The notes beneath the pieces are model-generated. The model saw only the letters and a list, made by a program, of their open reading frames with translations. It was not told the DNA's origin and made no database searches. Both the position numbers and the translations under genes were made by a program. Positions 25,901 to 36,532 of a stretch of 64,000 bases of DNA are shown piece after piece. Origin of the DNA: Streptomyces griseoloalbus (lineage in GTDB: Bacteria; Actinomycetota; Actinomycetes; Streptomycetales; Streptomycetaceae); contig BMUD01000013.1 in NCBI GenBank assembly GCA_014650015.1, positions 131,069-195,068 on the forward strand, read 5' to 3'. Position 1 is the first letter of the stretch. Each line of letters begins with the position of its first letter.

Positions 25901-27406
25901 CTAGTACGAGAAGGCCATCGGCTTGTCGGCGTCACGGAGGTCGCCGCCGAGCTTCGTGGGCGGGTTGAGGTCGGACTCGCTGAGCTCGGGCGGGCCTGCC
26001 TTGACGTACTTGGCGAGGAGCTTGACCTCGATGACGGCCAGGACGGCGTAGAGCAGGGTGAAGACGGACATCGAGATGATGACCTCGGCCGTGGACACAC
26101 CGGGGGAGACCGCGTCCCGGGTCTGCATCACGCCGTACACCACCCAGGGCTGACGGCCCATCTCGGTGAAGATCCAGCCCCAGGAGTTGGCGATCAGCGG
26201 GAACGCCATGGTCCACAGCGCCAGGAGCCAGTAGATCCGGGTGAGCCGGGAACCGAGCGGCTGCTTCAGCAGCATCAGATGGGGTACCTCGTCGTCACCG
26301 GTGCGCCAGGCGGCCGGCAGCAGGAACTTCTTCCGCGTGAGCCACAGGCCGAGGAGGCCGAGCGAGAAGGAAGCCATACCGAAGCCGATCATCCAGCGGA
26401 AGCCCCAGTAGGCGACCGGGACGATGGGCTTGTAGTCACCGGGGCCGAACCTCTCCTGCAGCGCCTCATTGGTGTCGTTGATGCCGGGCACGTACGACTC
26501 GAAGTCGCTGTGGGCGAGGAAGGACAGCAGGCCGGGTATCTCGAGGGCCACCTTGTTGTGCCCCTGGTCGACGTCTCCGTAGGCGAACACGGAGAAGGGT
26601 GCCGGCTCCTCGCCATCCCACAGGGCTTCGGCGGCGGCCATCTTCATCGGCTGCTGCTCATACATGACCTTGCCGAGGGTGTCCCCGCTGACCGCGGTGA
26701 ACAGGCCGCCGACCGCCAGCGTGACCAGGCCCAGCCGCAGCGAGGTGCGCATCACGGGGATGTGCTTCTTGCGCATCAGGTGGAAGGCGGCGATGCCGAC
26801 CATGAAGGCGCCGCCGGTCAGGAAGGCCGCCGAGAAGCTGTGGAAGACCTGGTTGAGCGTGGTGTTCTGGGTGAGTACCAGCCAGAAGTCGGTGAGTTCG
26901 GCGCGGCCCTTCTCCTCGTTGATCCGGTAGCCGACCGGGTGCTGCATCCAGGAGTTGGCGGCGAGGATGAAGTACGCCGACAGCAGGGTGCCGATGGAGA
27001 CCATCCAGATGCAGGCCAAGTGGATCTTCTTGGGGAGCTTGTCCCAGCCGAAGATCCACAGACCGATGAAGGTGGACTCGAAGAAGAAGGCGATCAGGGC
27101 CTCGAAGGCGAGCGGGGCGCCGAAGACGTCGCCGACGAAGCGCGAGTAGTCGGACCAGTTCATGCCGAACTGGAACTCCTGCACGATGCCGGTGACCACA
27201 CCCATCGCGATGTTGATCAGGAAGAGCTTGCCCCAGAACTTCGTCGCCCTGAGGTACTTCTCCTTCTCCGTGCGCACCCAGGCGGTCTGCAGCCCGGCGG
27301 TGAGGGCGGCCAGCGAGATCGTCAGGGGGACGAAGAGGAAGTGGTAGACGGTGGTGATGCCGAACTGCCATCGCGCCAGGGTCTCCGGCGCCAGAGCCAG
27401 ATCCAC
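25901..27406 (-). CDS. cydA: Cytochrome bd quinol oxidase subunit I
   Basis: A 501-residue heme-bearing subunit of the high-affinity terminal oxidase, which reduces oxygen with quinol at low oxygen. It begins with the family pattern LARWQFGITTVYHFLFVPLTI, which includes the heme-b595 His. It contains the conserved GWIFTEMGRQPW block that marks the end of the Q-loop region and has about nine helices. The Q-loop is of the short type. It is the first gene of cydA-cydB-cydCD and is preceded by a perfect Rex operator, so it should be induced when NADH/NAD+ is high. Confidence 0.97.
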   Translation of the reverse strand: MDLALAPETLARWQFGITTVYHFLFVPLTISLAALTAGLQTAWVRTEKEKYLRATKFWGKLFLINIAMGVVTGIVQEFQFGMNWSDYSRFVGDVFGAPLAFEALIAFFFESTFIGLWIFGWDKLPKKIHLACIWMVSIGTLLSAYFILAANSWMQHPVGYRINEEKGRAELTDFWLVLTQNTTLNQVFHSFSAAFLTGGAFMVGIAAFHLMRKKHIPVMRTSLRLGLVTLAVGGLFTAVSGDTLGKVMYEQQPMKMAAAEALWDGEEPAPFSVFAYGDVDQGHNKVALEIPGLLSFLAHSDFESYVPGINDTNEALQERFGPGDYKPIVPVAYWGFRWMIGFGMASFSLGLLGLWLTRKKFLLPAAWRTGDDEVPHLMLLKQPLGSRLTRIYWLLALWTMAFPLIANSWGWIFTEMGRQPWVVYGVMQTRDAVSPGVSTAEVIISMSVFTLLYAVLAVIEVKLLAKYVKAGPPELSESDLNPPTKLGGDLRDADKPMAFSY

Positions 27407-27488
27407 GTCGTCGCTCCTTACATCGCCGTGGTCACAGCGGCCTTTTGATCCTGTTCGTCCCCCACATCTCGGGAAAACAGGATGCGCT

Positions 27489-27504
27489 TGTGAACGCGTT
27501 CACA
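27489..27504. promoter_or_regulatory. Rex operator (ROP) upstream of cydA
   Basis: A perfect 16-bp palindrome TGTGAACGCGTTCACA, identical to the Rex operator described for S. coelicolor cydA. It is centred about 90 bases before the cydA ATG. Rex leaves the site when NADH is high, which derepresses the oxidase genes. Confidence 0.93.
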
Positions 27505-27600
27505 TTCACAAGCAATTATGACCTACTGCTTTTCGGACCCGGAAGGGGGGTCCCGTGTGACGTCAACCCCTTTGCCGGAACATGCGGCGCACAAGGCAAC

Positions 27601-27625
27601 GGCCGACGGGGATGCCCCGTCGGCC
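27601..27625 (-). terminator. Terminator of the aminotransferase gene
   Basis: A perfect 11-bp stem (GGCCGACGGGG / CCCCGTCGGCC) with an ATG triloop, 20 bases after the leftward stop. It insulates cydA from upstream transcription. Confidence 0.85.
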
Positions 27626-27644
27626 GCCTGGACGTATGCGCGGG

Positions 27645-28724
27645 TCAGAGCTCCTTGCGGAAGCCCTCCGCCACCTTCAGGAAGATGTCGTTCGCCTCGG
27701 TCTCCCCGACCGTGACCCGCACGCCCTCACCGGGGAACGGCCGGATCACCACACCCGCCTGCTCGCACGCCTGCGCGAACGGCACGGTGCGCTCCCCCAG
27801 CCGCAGCCACACGAAGTTGGCCTGGGTCTCGGGCACCGTCCAGCCCTGGGCCCGCAGCGCGTCCATCACCCGGTTGCGCTCACACACCAGCGAGCCGACC
27901 CGGCCGATCAGCTCGTCCTCGGCCCGCAGCGAGGCGATCGCCGCATCCTGCGCGATCTGGCTCACCCCGAACGGCACCGCCGTCTTGCGCAGCGCCGCGG
28001 CAACCGGCTCGTGGGCGATGGCGAAGCCGACGCGCAGCCCCGCCAGGCCGTACGCCTTGGAGAAGGTCCGCAGGACGCAGACGTTGGGCCGCTCCCGGTA
28101 GATCTCGACGCCGTCCGGCACCTCGGTGTCCCGGATGAACTCGCGGTAGGCCTCGTCCAGCACCACCAGGACGTCGCCGGGCACCCGGTCGAGAAAGCGC
28201 TCCAGCTCGGCCCGCCGCACGACCGTGCCGGTCGGGTTGTTGGGGTTGCAGACGAAGATGAGGCGGGTCCGGTCGGTGATCGCCCCGGCCATCGCGTCCA
28301 GGTCGTGCACATCACCCGGGGTCAACGGCACCTGAACCGGCGTGGCACCGCTGATCCGCGTGATGATCGGGTACGCCTCGAAGGACCGCCAGGCGTAGAT
28401 CACCTCGTCGCCCGGGCCCGAGGTGGCCTGCAGCAGTTGCTGGGCGACACCGACCGAGCCGGTTCCGGTGGCCACGTGGGAGGCGGGAACGGCGAAGCGG
28501 TCGGACAGCTCGGCCATCAGAGCCGTACAGGCCATGTCCGGGTAGCGGTTGAAGGAGGCCGCCGAGGCCGTCACGGTCTCCATCACGCCCGGCAGCGGCG
28601 GATAGGGGTTCTCGTTGGAGGACAGCTTGTACGCCACCGGTCCACCGGCCGCCGCCGGCTTGCCCGGCTTGTACGTGGGGATCCCCTCCAGCTCGGCGCG
28701 CAGCTTGGGGCTCGTCTCGCTCAC
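27645..28724 (-). CDS. Class I/II aminotransferase (HisC/aromatic aminotransferase family)
   Basis: A 359-residue PLP enzyme starting at the GTG at 28724 ([16 protein letters not shown]) after a GAGGAGG ribosome site. Landmarks are [14 protein letters not shown], the cofactor-binding [20 protein letters not shown] and the PLP Lys in [13 protein letters not shown]. The HisC family includes histidinol-phosphate and aromatic amino acid aminotransferases. No histidine genes are near, so a role in phenylalanine/tyrosine transamination (Pat-type) is the better guess, in keeping with pheA elsewhere in this region. Monocistronic with its own terminator. Confidence 0.88.
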   Translation of the reverse strand: MSETSPKLRAELEGIPTYKPGKPAAAGGPVAYKLSSNENPYPPLPGVMETVTASAASFNRYPDMACTALMAELSDRFAVPASHVATGTGSVGVAQQLLQATSGPGDEVIYAWRSFEAYPIITRISGATPVQVPLTPGDVHDLDAMAGAITDRTRLIFVCNPNNPTGTVVRRAELERFLDRVPGDVLVVLDEAYREFIRDTEVPDGVEIYRERPNVCVLRTFSKAYGLAGLRVGFAIAHEPVAAALRKTAVPFGVSQIAQDAAIASLRAEDELIGRVGSLVCERNRVMDALRAQGWTVPETQANFVWLRLGERTVPFAQACEQAGVVIRPFPGEGVRVTVGETEANDIFLKVAEGFRKEL

Positions 28725-29163
28725 CGCAGTCCTCCTCGCGAAGACCGGCGGCCCATGACCGCCGCCGACATTCAATACTGCTCACCTTATGAGGATTCGG
28801 CGTCGCTGCGTATAGGGGCGGCCGGGGCTCAGGCTTGCCTCATTGATCACACGGGCAACACGGGCAACATCCCTCGAAGGGGTACGAATGACGTACGGGC
28901 CAGGGGCGCGCCGCACATATATCTACGCGCCGGTGGCTCGCGCCGTGGCGCGCGTCCCCCGTGCAGGTGAGTTGAGACCTCTTCGCAACATCGCACCCTC
29001 GACAGGCCTGCATGGGCCAACACGTCAGGTCCTGACTTTGGAACGTTCAACACCCTTGATTTCCAAGGGGGTTGACCCTTTATGATCTTGCAGAAACGTG
29101 CCTGTCAATGCGCGCATATGCGTCCGCCCTACCCCACCGCATGAGCCCTACTATCGGCTCGCC
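28725..29163. other. Spacer between aminotransferase and LacI regulator
   Basis: 439 bases between divergent genes. It contains a possible small gene (28888-29085), a GAACGTTC palindrome at 29041-29048 and a -10-like TATGAT at 29081-29086. A TTGATT at 29056-29061 could be a weak -35 with a 19-base spacer. A LacI-type protein could bind the palindrome, but this is a guess. Confidence 0.4.
28888..29085 (+). CDS. Possible small protein, 65 residues
   Basis: An ATG at 28888 is preceded by AAGGGG at good spacing. The product (MTYGPGARRTYIYAPVARAV...) is basic and shows no known domain. Codon bias is moderate at the start and weak at the end (for example ATT TCC AAG GGG), so coding is doubtful. 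It would read toward the LacI gene and could act as a leader. Confidence 0.3.
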   Translation: MTYGPGARRTYIYAPVARAVARVPRAGELRPLRNIAPSTGLHGPTRQVLTLERSTPLISKGVDPL

Positions 29164-30276
29164 ATGACAGCAGCAGGGAAGCACCAGGTGAGCCGCGCGG
29201 ATACCTCACGCCGAGGCAGCAGGCCGGGTCGAGCGGGCATCAGGGACGTGGCCGCCGCCGCCGGAGTCTCCATCACGACCGTCTCCGACGCCCTCAACGG
29301 CAAGGGCCGACTCCCGGACGCCACCCGGCGCCACGTCCGTGAGGTGGCCGACAGACTGGGGTACCGCCCCTCGGCCGCCGCCCGGACGCTCCGCACCGGG
29401 AAGTCCGGACTCATCGGCCTGACCGTGACCACGTACGGGGATGAACCTTTCACCTTCACGGAGTTCGCGTACTTCGCCGAGATGGCGCGGGCCGCCACCT
29501 CCGCCGCGCTCGCCCGCGGCTACGCCCTCGTCATCCTGCCCGCGACCTCCCGCCACGACGTGTGGTCCAACGTCGCCCTGGACGGCACGGTCGTCATCGA
29601 CCCCTCCGACCAGGACCCGGTCGTCAGCGAGCTGGTCCGCCAGGGGTTACCGGTCGTCTCCGACGGCCGGCCGGCCGGCTCACTGCCGGTCACGGCCTGG
29701 GTCGACAACGATCACGAGGCCGCGGTCCTCGGCATCCTCGACCACCTCGCCGGCGCCGGTGCCCGCCGCATCGGCCTGCTCACCGGCACGTCGACCGACA
29801 CGTACACCCATCTGTCGACCACCGCGTATCTGCGCTGGTGCGAGCGCGTCGGCCAGGAACCGGTGTACGAGGCCTATCCGGCACACGACCCGTGCGCGGG
29901 GGCCGTCGCCGCCGACCGGCTGCTCGCCCGGCCCGACCGCCCCGACGCCGTCTACGGCCTGTTCGACCCCAACGGCACCGATCTGCTCGCCGCCGCCCGC
30001 CGCTACGGCCTGCGCGTCCCGGACGACCTGCTGCTGGTCTGCTGCAGCGAGTCCACCGTCTACGCCAACACCGAACCGCCCGTCACGACGCTCTCCCTGC
30101 AGCCGCGCCGCATCGGCACGGCGGTGGTCCAACTGCTCATCGACGCCATCGAGGGAGTCGACTCGGACCACCCGGTGGAGCAGGTCATACCGACCGAGCT
30201 GATCGTGCGGAATTCCTCGCAGCGCCGACCGCCCCGTACGACGGTCAGCCCGCCGAGGTCGCCGAACGGGACGTGA
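29164..30276 (+). CDS. LacI-family transcriptional regulator with a TTA codon
   Basis: A 370-residue repressor-type regulator. The N-terminal helix-turn-helix is clear (GIRDVAAAAGVSITTVSDAL, about residues 21-40) with the hinge helix in YRPSAAARTLRTGKSG. The periplasmic-binding-protein-like ligand domain fills the rest, from GLIGLTVTTY to the C-terminus. An in-frame TTA leucine codon sits at 29647-29649 (QGLPVVSDG). In Streptomyces TTA needs the bldA tRNA, so production may be tied to developmental stage. The effector and targets are unknown; no sugar operon is adjacent. Confidence 0.88.
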   Translation: MTAAGKHQVSRADTSRRGSRPGRAGIRDVAAAAGVSITTVSDALNGKGRLPDATRRHVREVADRLGYRPSAAARTLRTGKSGLIGLTVTTYGDEPFTFTEFAYFAEMARAATSAALARGYALVILPATSRHDVWSNVALDGTVVIDPSDQDPVVSELVRQGLPVVSDGRPAGSLPVTAWVDNDHEAAVLGILDHLAGAGARRIGLLTGTSTDTYTHLSTTAYLRWCERVGQEPVYEAYPAHDPCAGAVAADRLLARPDRPDAVYGLFDPNGTDLLAAARRYGLRVPDDLLLVCCSESTVYANTEPPVTTLSLQPRRIGTAVVQLLIDAIEGVDSDHPVEQVIPTELIVRNSSQRRPPRTTVSPPRSPNGT

Positions 30277-30625
30277 CAGCGGGTTCCGGGCGGGGTCGCA
30301 TCGCGGACCCGCCCGTGGAGCCCTCGCTTCCCCAGGGGTGGGACGAGGTCGTTGCCCGGCCACCCTCCGGGGGAAACGGGCCGGCCCCCGGGAACAGGCG
30401 GGCCGGTCACCGGCAGCGGACGCGCGGTGTGGAAGGCCACCGGGCAGTTGAACATCGGATCAAACGGGGCGAATGCCACGGCGATCCGGGGTCCTGCTCC
30501 GATTCACCACCCCTGGGTCATCACACAGCGCGATCCGCATTCCTATGATGGGCCCACGACACCGCGGGCCGCTGCGACCAGGCAGTCCGACGCGGTGCAG
30601 ATGCGGCGCGATGGTGGAGGGGTCG
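30277..30625. other. Spacer between LacI gene and metallophosphatase gene
   Basis: 349 bases holding a likely terminator just after the LacI stop. The rest shows no supported gene or recognised site. Confidence 0.55.
30288..30314 (+). terminator. Terminator of the LacI-family gene
   Basis: GGGCGGGGTC pairs with GACCCGCCC with one bulged G around an 8-base loop, 12 bases after the stop codon. Confidence 0.65.
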
Positions 30626-31702
30626 ATGACTCAGGGGGCCGGTCAGGGACCCGAGGTGGAGCGGACGGCGACGTTGCGCGACTTCCGGGTACCCGCGTAC
30701 GTCCACGAGACCGGTCCGTATGCCCAGAGCAGCCACCCGGGTGACGCCGTCCCGCCGTCGGACGAGGCCCATCCGGAGGGATACACCCCCACCCAGCGGG
30801 ACCTCCCCGTCATCAATCGGGGTGACACTGTTCAGGTGACCGTCGACCCCGCGTCCGTCCCCGCCCCGCAGCCTGCCACGGGCCCGGGACCGCTGTACGT
30901 GGTCGGCGACGTCCACGGCTATCTCGACGAGCTGGTGGCCGCCCTCCAGGAGCAGGGCCTCATCGACGCGGCGGGTCAGTGGTGCGCCGGCACCGCGCGG
31001 CTGTGGTTCCTCGGCGACTTCACCGACCGCGGCCCGGACGGCATCGGCGTCATCGACCTCGTGATGCGGCTGTCCGCCGAGGCCGCCGCGGCCGGCGGCT
31101 ACTGCAAGGCCCTCATGGGCAACCACGAGCTGCTGCTGCTCGGCGCCAAGCGGTTCGGCGACACCCCCGTCAACTCCGGGGCCGGCACCGCCACCTTCCA
31201 GGCGGCCTGGCTGCTCAACGGCGGCCAGAAGACCGACATGGACCGCCTCCAGGACCACCACCTGCAGTGGATGGCCCGCCTCGACGCCGTCGAGGAAGTC
31301 GACGGCCATCTGCTGCTCCACTCCGACACCACCGCCTACCTCGACTACGGCCGCTCCATCGAGGAGGTCAACGACACCGTCCGCGAAACGCTCACCCGCA
31401 ACGACGCCGACGAGGTCTGGGACCTGTTCCGCAAGTTCACCAAGCGGTTCTCCTTCCGCGACGAGGGCGGCGCCGACGCCGTGCGCTCCCTGCTGGATAC
31501 GTACGGCGGCACCCGGGTCGTTCACGGCCACAGCCCCATTCCGTATCTGCTCGGCGAAGTCGGCTCCGAGGACGGCGAGGACGACACCGGTCCCGTGGTC
31601 GCCGGACCGCACGTTTATGCCGACGGACTCGCCATCGCGATGGACGGCGGGGTCACCATGGCCGGAAAACTGCTGGTCACGAAACTGCCACTGGGCGTCT
31701 GA
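30626..31702 (+). CDS. PP1/PP2A-like metallophosphoesterase
   Basis: A 358-residue cytoplasmic phosphatase starting at the ATG at 30626 behind GGTGGAGGGG. About 90 disordered residues precede the catalytic domain. The di-metal motifs follow in order: GDVHG, GDFTDRG, GNHE, and later HS-type and VHGHSP histidines. This set matches serine/threonine protein phosphatases of the PPP superfamily, including bacterial ApaH/PrpA-like enzymes. The substrate may be a phosphoprotein or a nucleotide such as Ap4A. A separate membrane protein gene lies downstream, about 190 bases away. Confidence 0.87.
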   Translation: MTQGAGQGPEVERTATLRDFRVPAYVHETGPYAQSSHPGDAVPPSDEAHPEGYTPTQRDLPVINRGDTVQVTVDPASVPAPQPATGPGPLYVVGDVHGYLDELVAALQEQGLIDAAGQWCAGTARLWFLGDFTDRGPDGIGVIDLVMRLSAEAAAAGGYCKALMGNHELLLLGAKRFGDTPVNSGAGTATFQAAWLLNGGQKTDMDRLQDHHLQWMARLDAVEEVDGHLLLHSDTTAYLDYGRSIEEVNDTVRETLTRNDADEVWDLFRKFTKRFSFRDEGGADAVRSLLDTYGGTRVVHGHSPIPYLLGEVGSEDGEDDTGPVVAGPHVYADGLAIAMDGGVTMAGKLLVTKLPLGV

Positions 31703-31891
31703 GCGTGCACCGGGCCGCAGTCCCGCGTCCCGGGACCGCACCGCGCGGGTGGCTTTTTCGGTAAACCCCCTGTCACCGCGCGCCGTCACCGCTCTACCAT
31801 CGGCTTATCCGTAGCAGGCTCCCCTCCGTTTCTGCCCGACGGCTCGTCAGCATGCCGAGCCCCAAGCCCTACGGAGCATCGGGGGATGCAC

Positions 31892-32758
31892 ATGAACAGC
31901 GTTCCGCAGCACCTGCTGAGCGAGGACCGCCAGGAATACGAGCGGATTCTCGATGAGGCGCTGCGCTCCGCACCACACACCCACCCGGAACCGGCCGCTG
32001 CCGGACAGCGGCTCAACTCCGCACAACTGCGCACGATGGCACTCAACGCCACCGCGATCATCACGGCGGCCGCGGCGACCGAGTACCAGCACTACGTGAA
32101 GGTCCGCGAGGAACTGCGCCGGCCGCCGGCGCCGTCCACCCCGTCCGTCCGCGCGTCCGGCTCCAGCGAACCGGGCACGAACGCGGCGGGGCTCGCCGCC
32201 ACCGTGGGAGAGGTCGCCGAGACCGCCGGGGCGGGCGCCGTCGCCGTCGTCGCCGTCCTGGCACCGGTCCTGGCCGGAACCGCGGCCGCGATATTCCTGC
32301 TCGTCGGCTACGTCCTGCGGATGCTCCACCCCGGCGCCGCGTTCGCCCAGACCATGCTCACCACCGGCTGGGTGTTCGGCGCGGTGACGGCGGTCGCCAT
32401 CCTCGTCGCCGCCATGGGCCTGCTGACCACCGCGCTCCGCAACAAGCCCGCGGTGCTCGGCAGCGCGTACGGCGAACTCGACGGCGAGGTGAGCCGGGCC
32501 AGGGAAGCCTGGCGCGAGGCCCTGCTGGAGCGGGGGATCCTGCCCTTCCTGCGGGACGCGCTCACCGACCCGGTGACGGCCACCGCGCTCCAGCACACGG
32601 CACCGCCCGCGCCGACCGGCCGTATCCCGCACCTCGGGTACGACCGGCCGGGTTTCACCAGTCCCGACGAGGGGCGGGCCCGTGGCACACGGCCGAGCTA
32701 TTCCAGTCCGGACTACTCGAGTCCGGACTTCGGAGGGCCGGAGCACAAGCCGGAGTAG
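31892..32758 (+). CDS. Membrane protein of unknown function
   Basis: A 288-residue protein. I chose the ATG at 31892 because the GGGGG at 31881-31885 is well spaced for it; the ATG at 31886 would be too close. The N-terminal half has a helical region with [25 protein letters not shown]. Two membrane helices lie near residues 110-135 ([24 protein letters not shown]) and 155-180 ([19 protein letters not shown]). The tail is disordered with [10 protein letters not shown] repeats. I recognise no domain. It is convergent with the TerD-VWA gene. Confidence 0.72.
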   Translation: MNSVPQHLLSEDRQEYERILDEALRSAPHTHPEPAAAGQRLNSAQLRTMALNATAIITAAAATEYQHYVKVREELRRPPAPSTPSVRASGSSEPGTNAAGLAATVGEVAETAGAGAVAVVAVLAPVLAGTAAAIFLLVGYVLRMLHPGAAFAQTMLTTGWVFGAVTAVAILVAAMGLLTTALRNKPAVLGSAYGELDGEVSRAREAWREALLERGILPFLRDALTDPVTATALQHTAPPAPTGRIPHLGYDRPGFTSPDEGRARGTRPSYSSPDYSSPDFGGPEHKPE

Positions 32759-32824
32759 CCGGAACACCGGCCGGAGCAGCCCGTACGGCCCGTAACCCGT
32801 CCGTCGGCTTGCGCTCCCTTTTGG

Positions 32825-32849
32825 GCGGAGACCTCCAGGAAGTCTCCGC
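32825..32849. terminator. Bidirectional terminator between convergent genes
   Basis: GCGGAGAC and GTCTCCGC arms enclose a 9-base loop, midway between the membrane protein stop and the TerD-VWA stop. Confidence 0.65.
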
Positions 32850-32876
32850 GGCGGGGGCGCGAGCCGGGTGGACGGG

Positions 32877-34304
32877 TCAGAGGATGCCCGCCCGGCCCGC
32901 GGCCGTGATCCACAGCGGGAACTCGGACAGCAGGCGGTCGTACAGCTCCGGGTCCGGCACGGTGCTGATGTCGTCGACGGCGAAGAACCCGACGTTGTCG
33001 ACACGGCGCCCGGGCAGTGTGTCGAACCGCTCCAGCACGCCGTAGTTCGACCGGCCCAGCCCCACGAACTGCCAGAAGATCGGCTCCTCCACCGCCGCGC
33101 GGAGCTCGCCCTCGATCTCCTTGTTGCGGTAGACGCCACCGTCGGAGAAGAACAGCACGAGGGTCGGAGCGGACGCGGGATGGTCCCGCACGAAGGCGCG
33201 CACCTCGGCGATGACCTTCTGCTCCTCGTTCTGGATGCCGACGTCCCGCATGTCGACCTGGCTCGGATCCAGCCCCTTCTTGCGCCCGCGCCGGAACAGG
33301 CCCACCTCCCCCACGCGCACATGCAGCCGCAGCCACTCGGGAAGCTCCCCGAGCCGCAGATCCGGCAACCTGGCCGGGTTCGAGGCGAACGTCCAGGCCT
33401 GCATCTCCCCGTCGTCGTCCAGCTGCGCGGCGACCGCGGCCATGCGTTCGACCACGTCGGCCACGACGCCCTTGGAATACAGGAAGGACATGGACCCGGA
33501 AGCGTCCAGTACGAGGATGACGCGCGCGGTGATGTCGGCCGCCCCGTGCTTGCGCAGGCTGACCGCCACCTGCTCCTTGCGCAGGGACAACCGCTTGCGC
33601 ATGTCGACGGGCAGCCGCTCCTCACCCTTGGTGAGACGCGGGGCGCCGGAGTGACCCCCGGAGGGCTGTGCGGATGCGACCGGCGCCGTGGGAGGTACCG
33701 GCGGGGGTGCGGGGACCGTTGGGGAGGTCGGGGGTGCGGTGGTGGCCGGGGGTGCGGGGACCGTGGGTGCGGTGGCCGCCGGGGACGGATCGTCCACGGT
33801 GATGCCGAAGTCCGTGGCCAGCCCGGCGAGACCGGAGGCGTACCCCTGCCCCACCGCGCGGAACTTCCACGTCCCCTGCCGCCGGTACAACTCGCCGCCG
33901 ATGAAGGCGGTCTCGGTCCCCGCGGCCATGTCGAACCGGGCCAGCTCGGACCCCGTCCCGGCATCGAGCAGCCTGAGCGCCAGCCCCGGCACCTGCCCGA
34001 ACGTCCCGCCACCGGCCGACGCGCACAGCACGATCCGTTCGACGGCCGGCTCCACCGAGCGAAGATTCACCTCCACCGTGTCGGCCGCGGCGCCGGTGGC
34101 GCTTCGCTTCCCCAGATGCGTCACCGCGTCGGACGCATGTCGCGGCTGGTTGTAGAAGACGAAGTCACCGTCGTCCCGCACGCGTCCGGCCTCCGTGAGG
34201 AGCAGGGCCGAGGCGTCGACGTCGGGCACCCCGGGGCCGGGCACCCAAGCGAGCTCAACGCGCACCACGGGGGAATCGACGGGAAGATTGGATCCCTTGC
34301 TCAT
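32877..34304 (-). CDS. TerD-domain and VWA-domain fusion protein (tellurium-resistance family)
   Basis: A 475-residue cytoplasmic protein. I chose the ATG at 34304 ([10 protein letters not shown]), the classic TerD start; the ATG at 34319 adds five residues. The TerD domain (about 1-180) includes the calcium-binding region ([23 protein letters not shown] and [19 protein letters not shown]). A Pro/Thr/Ala-rich linker (about 185-225) leads to a von Willebrand A domain with the metal-site motif DASGSMS near residue 270 and a later FSDGG. Such proteins belong to stress or tellurite-response systems with unclear biochemistry. No other ter genes are close. Confidence 0.88.
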   Translation of the reverse strand: MSKGSNLPVDSPVVRVELAWVPGPGVPDVDASALLLTEAGRVRDDGDFVFYNQPRHASDAVTHLGKRSATGAAADTVEVNLRSVEPAVERIVLCASAGGGTFGQVPGLALRLLDAGTGSELARFDMAAGTETAFIGGELYRRQGTWKFRAVGQGYASGLAGLATDFGITVDDPSPAATAPTVPAPPATTAPPTSPTVPAPPPVPPTAPVASAQPSGGHSGAPRLTKGEERLPVDMRKRLSLRKEQVAVSLRKHGAADITARVILVLDASGSMSFLYSKGVVADVVERMAAVAAQLDDDGEMQAWTFASNPARLPDLRLGELPEWLRLHVRVGEVGLFRRGRKKGLDPSQVDMRDVGIQNEEQKVIAEVRAFVRDHPASAPTLVLFFSDGGVYRNKEIEGELRAAVEEPIFWQFVGLGRSNYGVLERFDTLPGRRVDNVGFFAVDDISTVPDPELYDRLLSEFPLWITAAGRAGIL

Positions 34305-34452
34305 CGAACTCGCTGTCATGGGGCCAGTCTGCCCACCCGGCCCGGCGAAGGGGAGGGGGTCCCGGACAGACCCCCACAGGAGCGGTGCCCGAGAAGCGAG
34401 CCACCGCCACGAGCACCACTCCCGCGCCGTCCTTCCGGCGAACGACCAGCCC

Positions 34453-36450
<1,998 letters not shown>

Positions 36451-36532
36451 GTGTACAAAAGGTGCCTCCACGCTAGCGGCAGTTCTGGCGCGGTGAACAG
36501 AGGGCCCCGCTTGTTCTTGCGATGATCGGTCG

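Noticed and set aside
21531-25904. A 1457-codon rightward open frame opposite cydCD and cydB
   Set aside because: Low-complexity Arg/Gly/Gln/Glu product. It is the antisense of two genes with full family motifs; high GC removes stop codons on the antisense strand.
32877-34304. Tellurite-resistance island
   Set aside because: Only a single ter-type gene is present, with core genes on both sides and no mobility genes.
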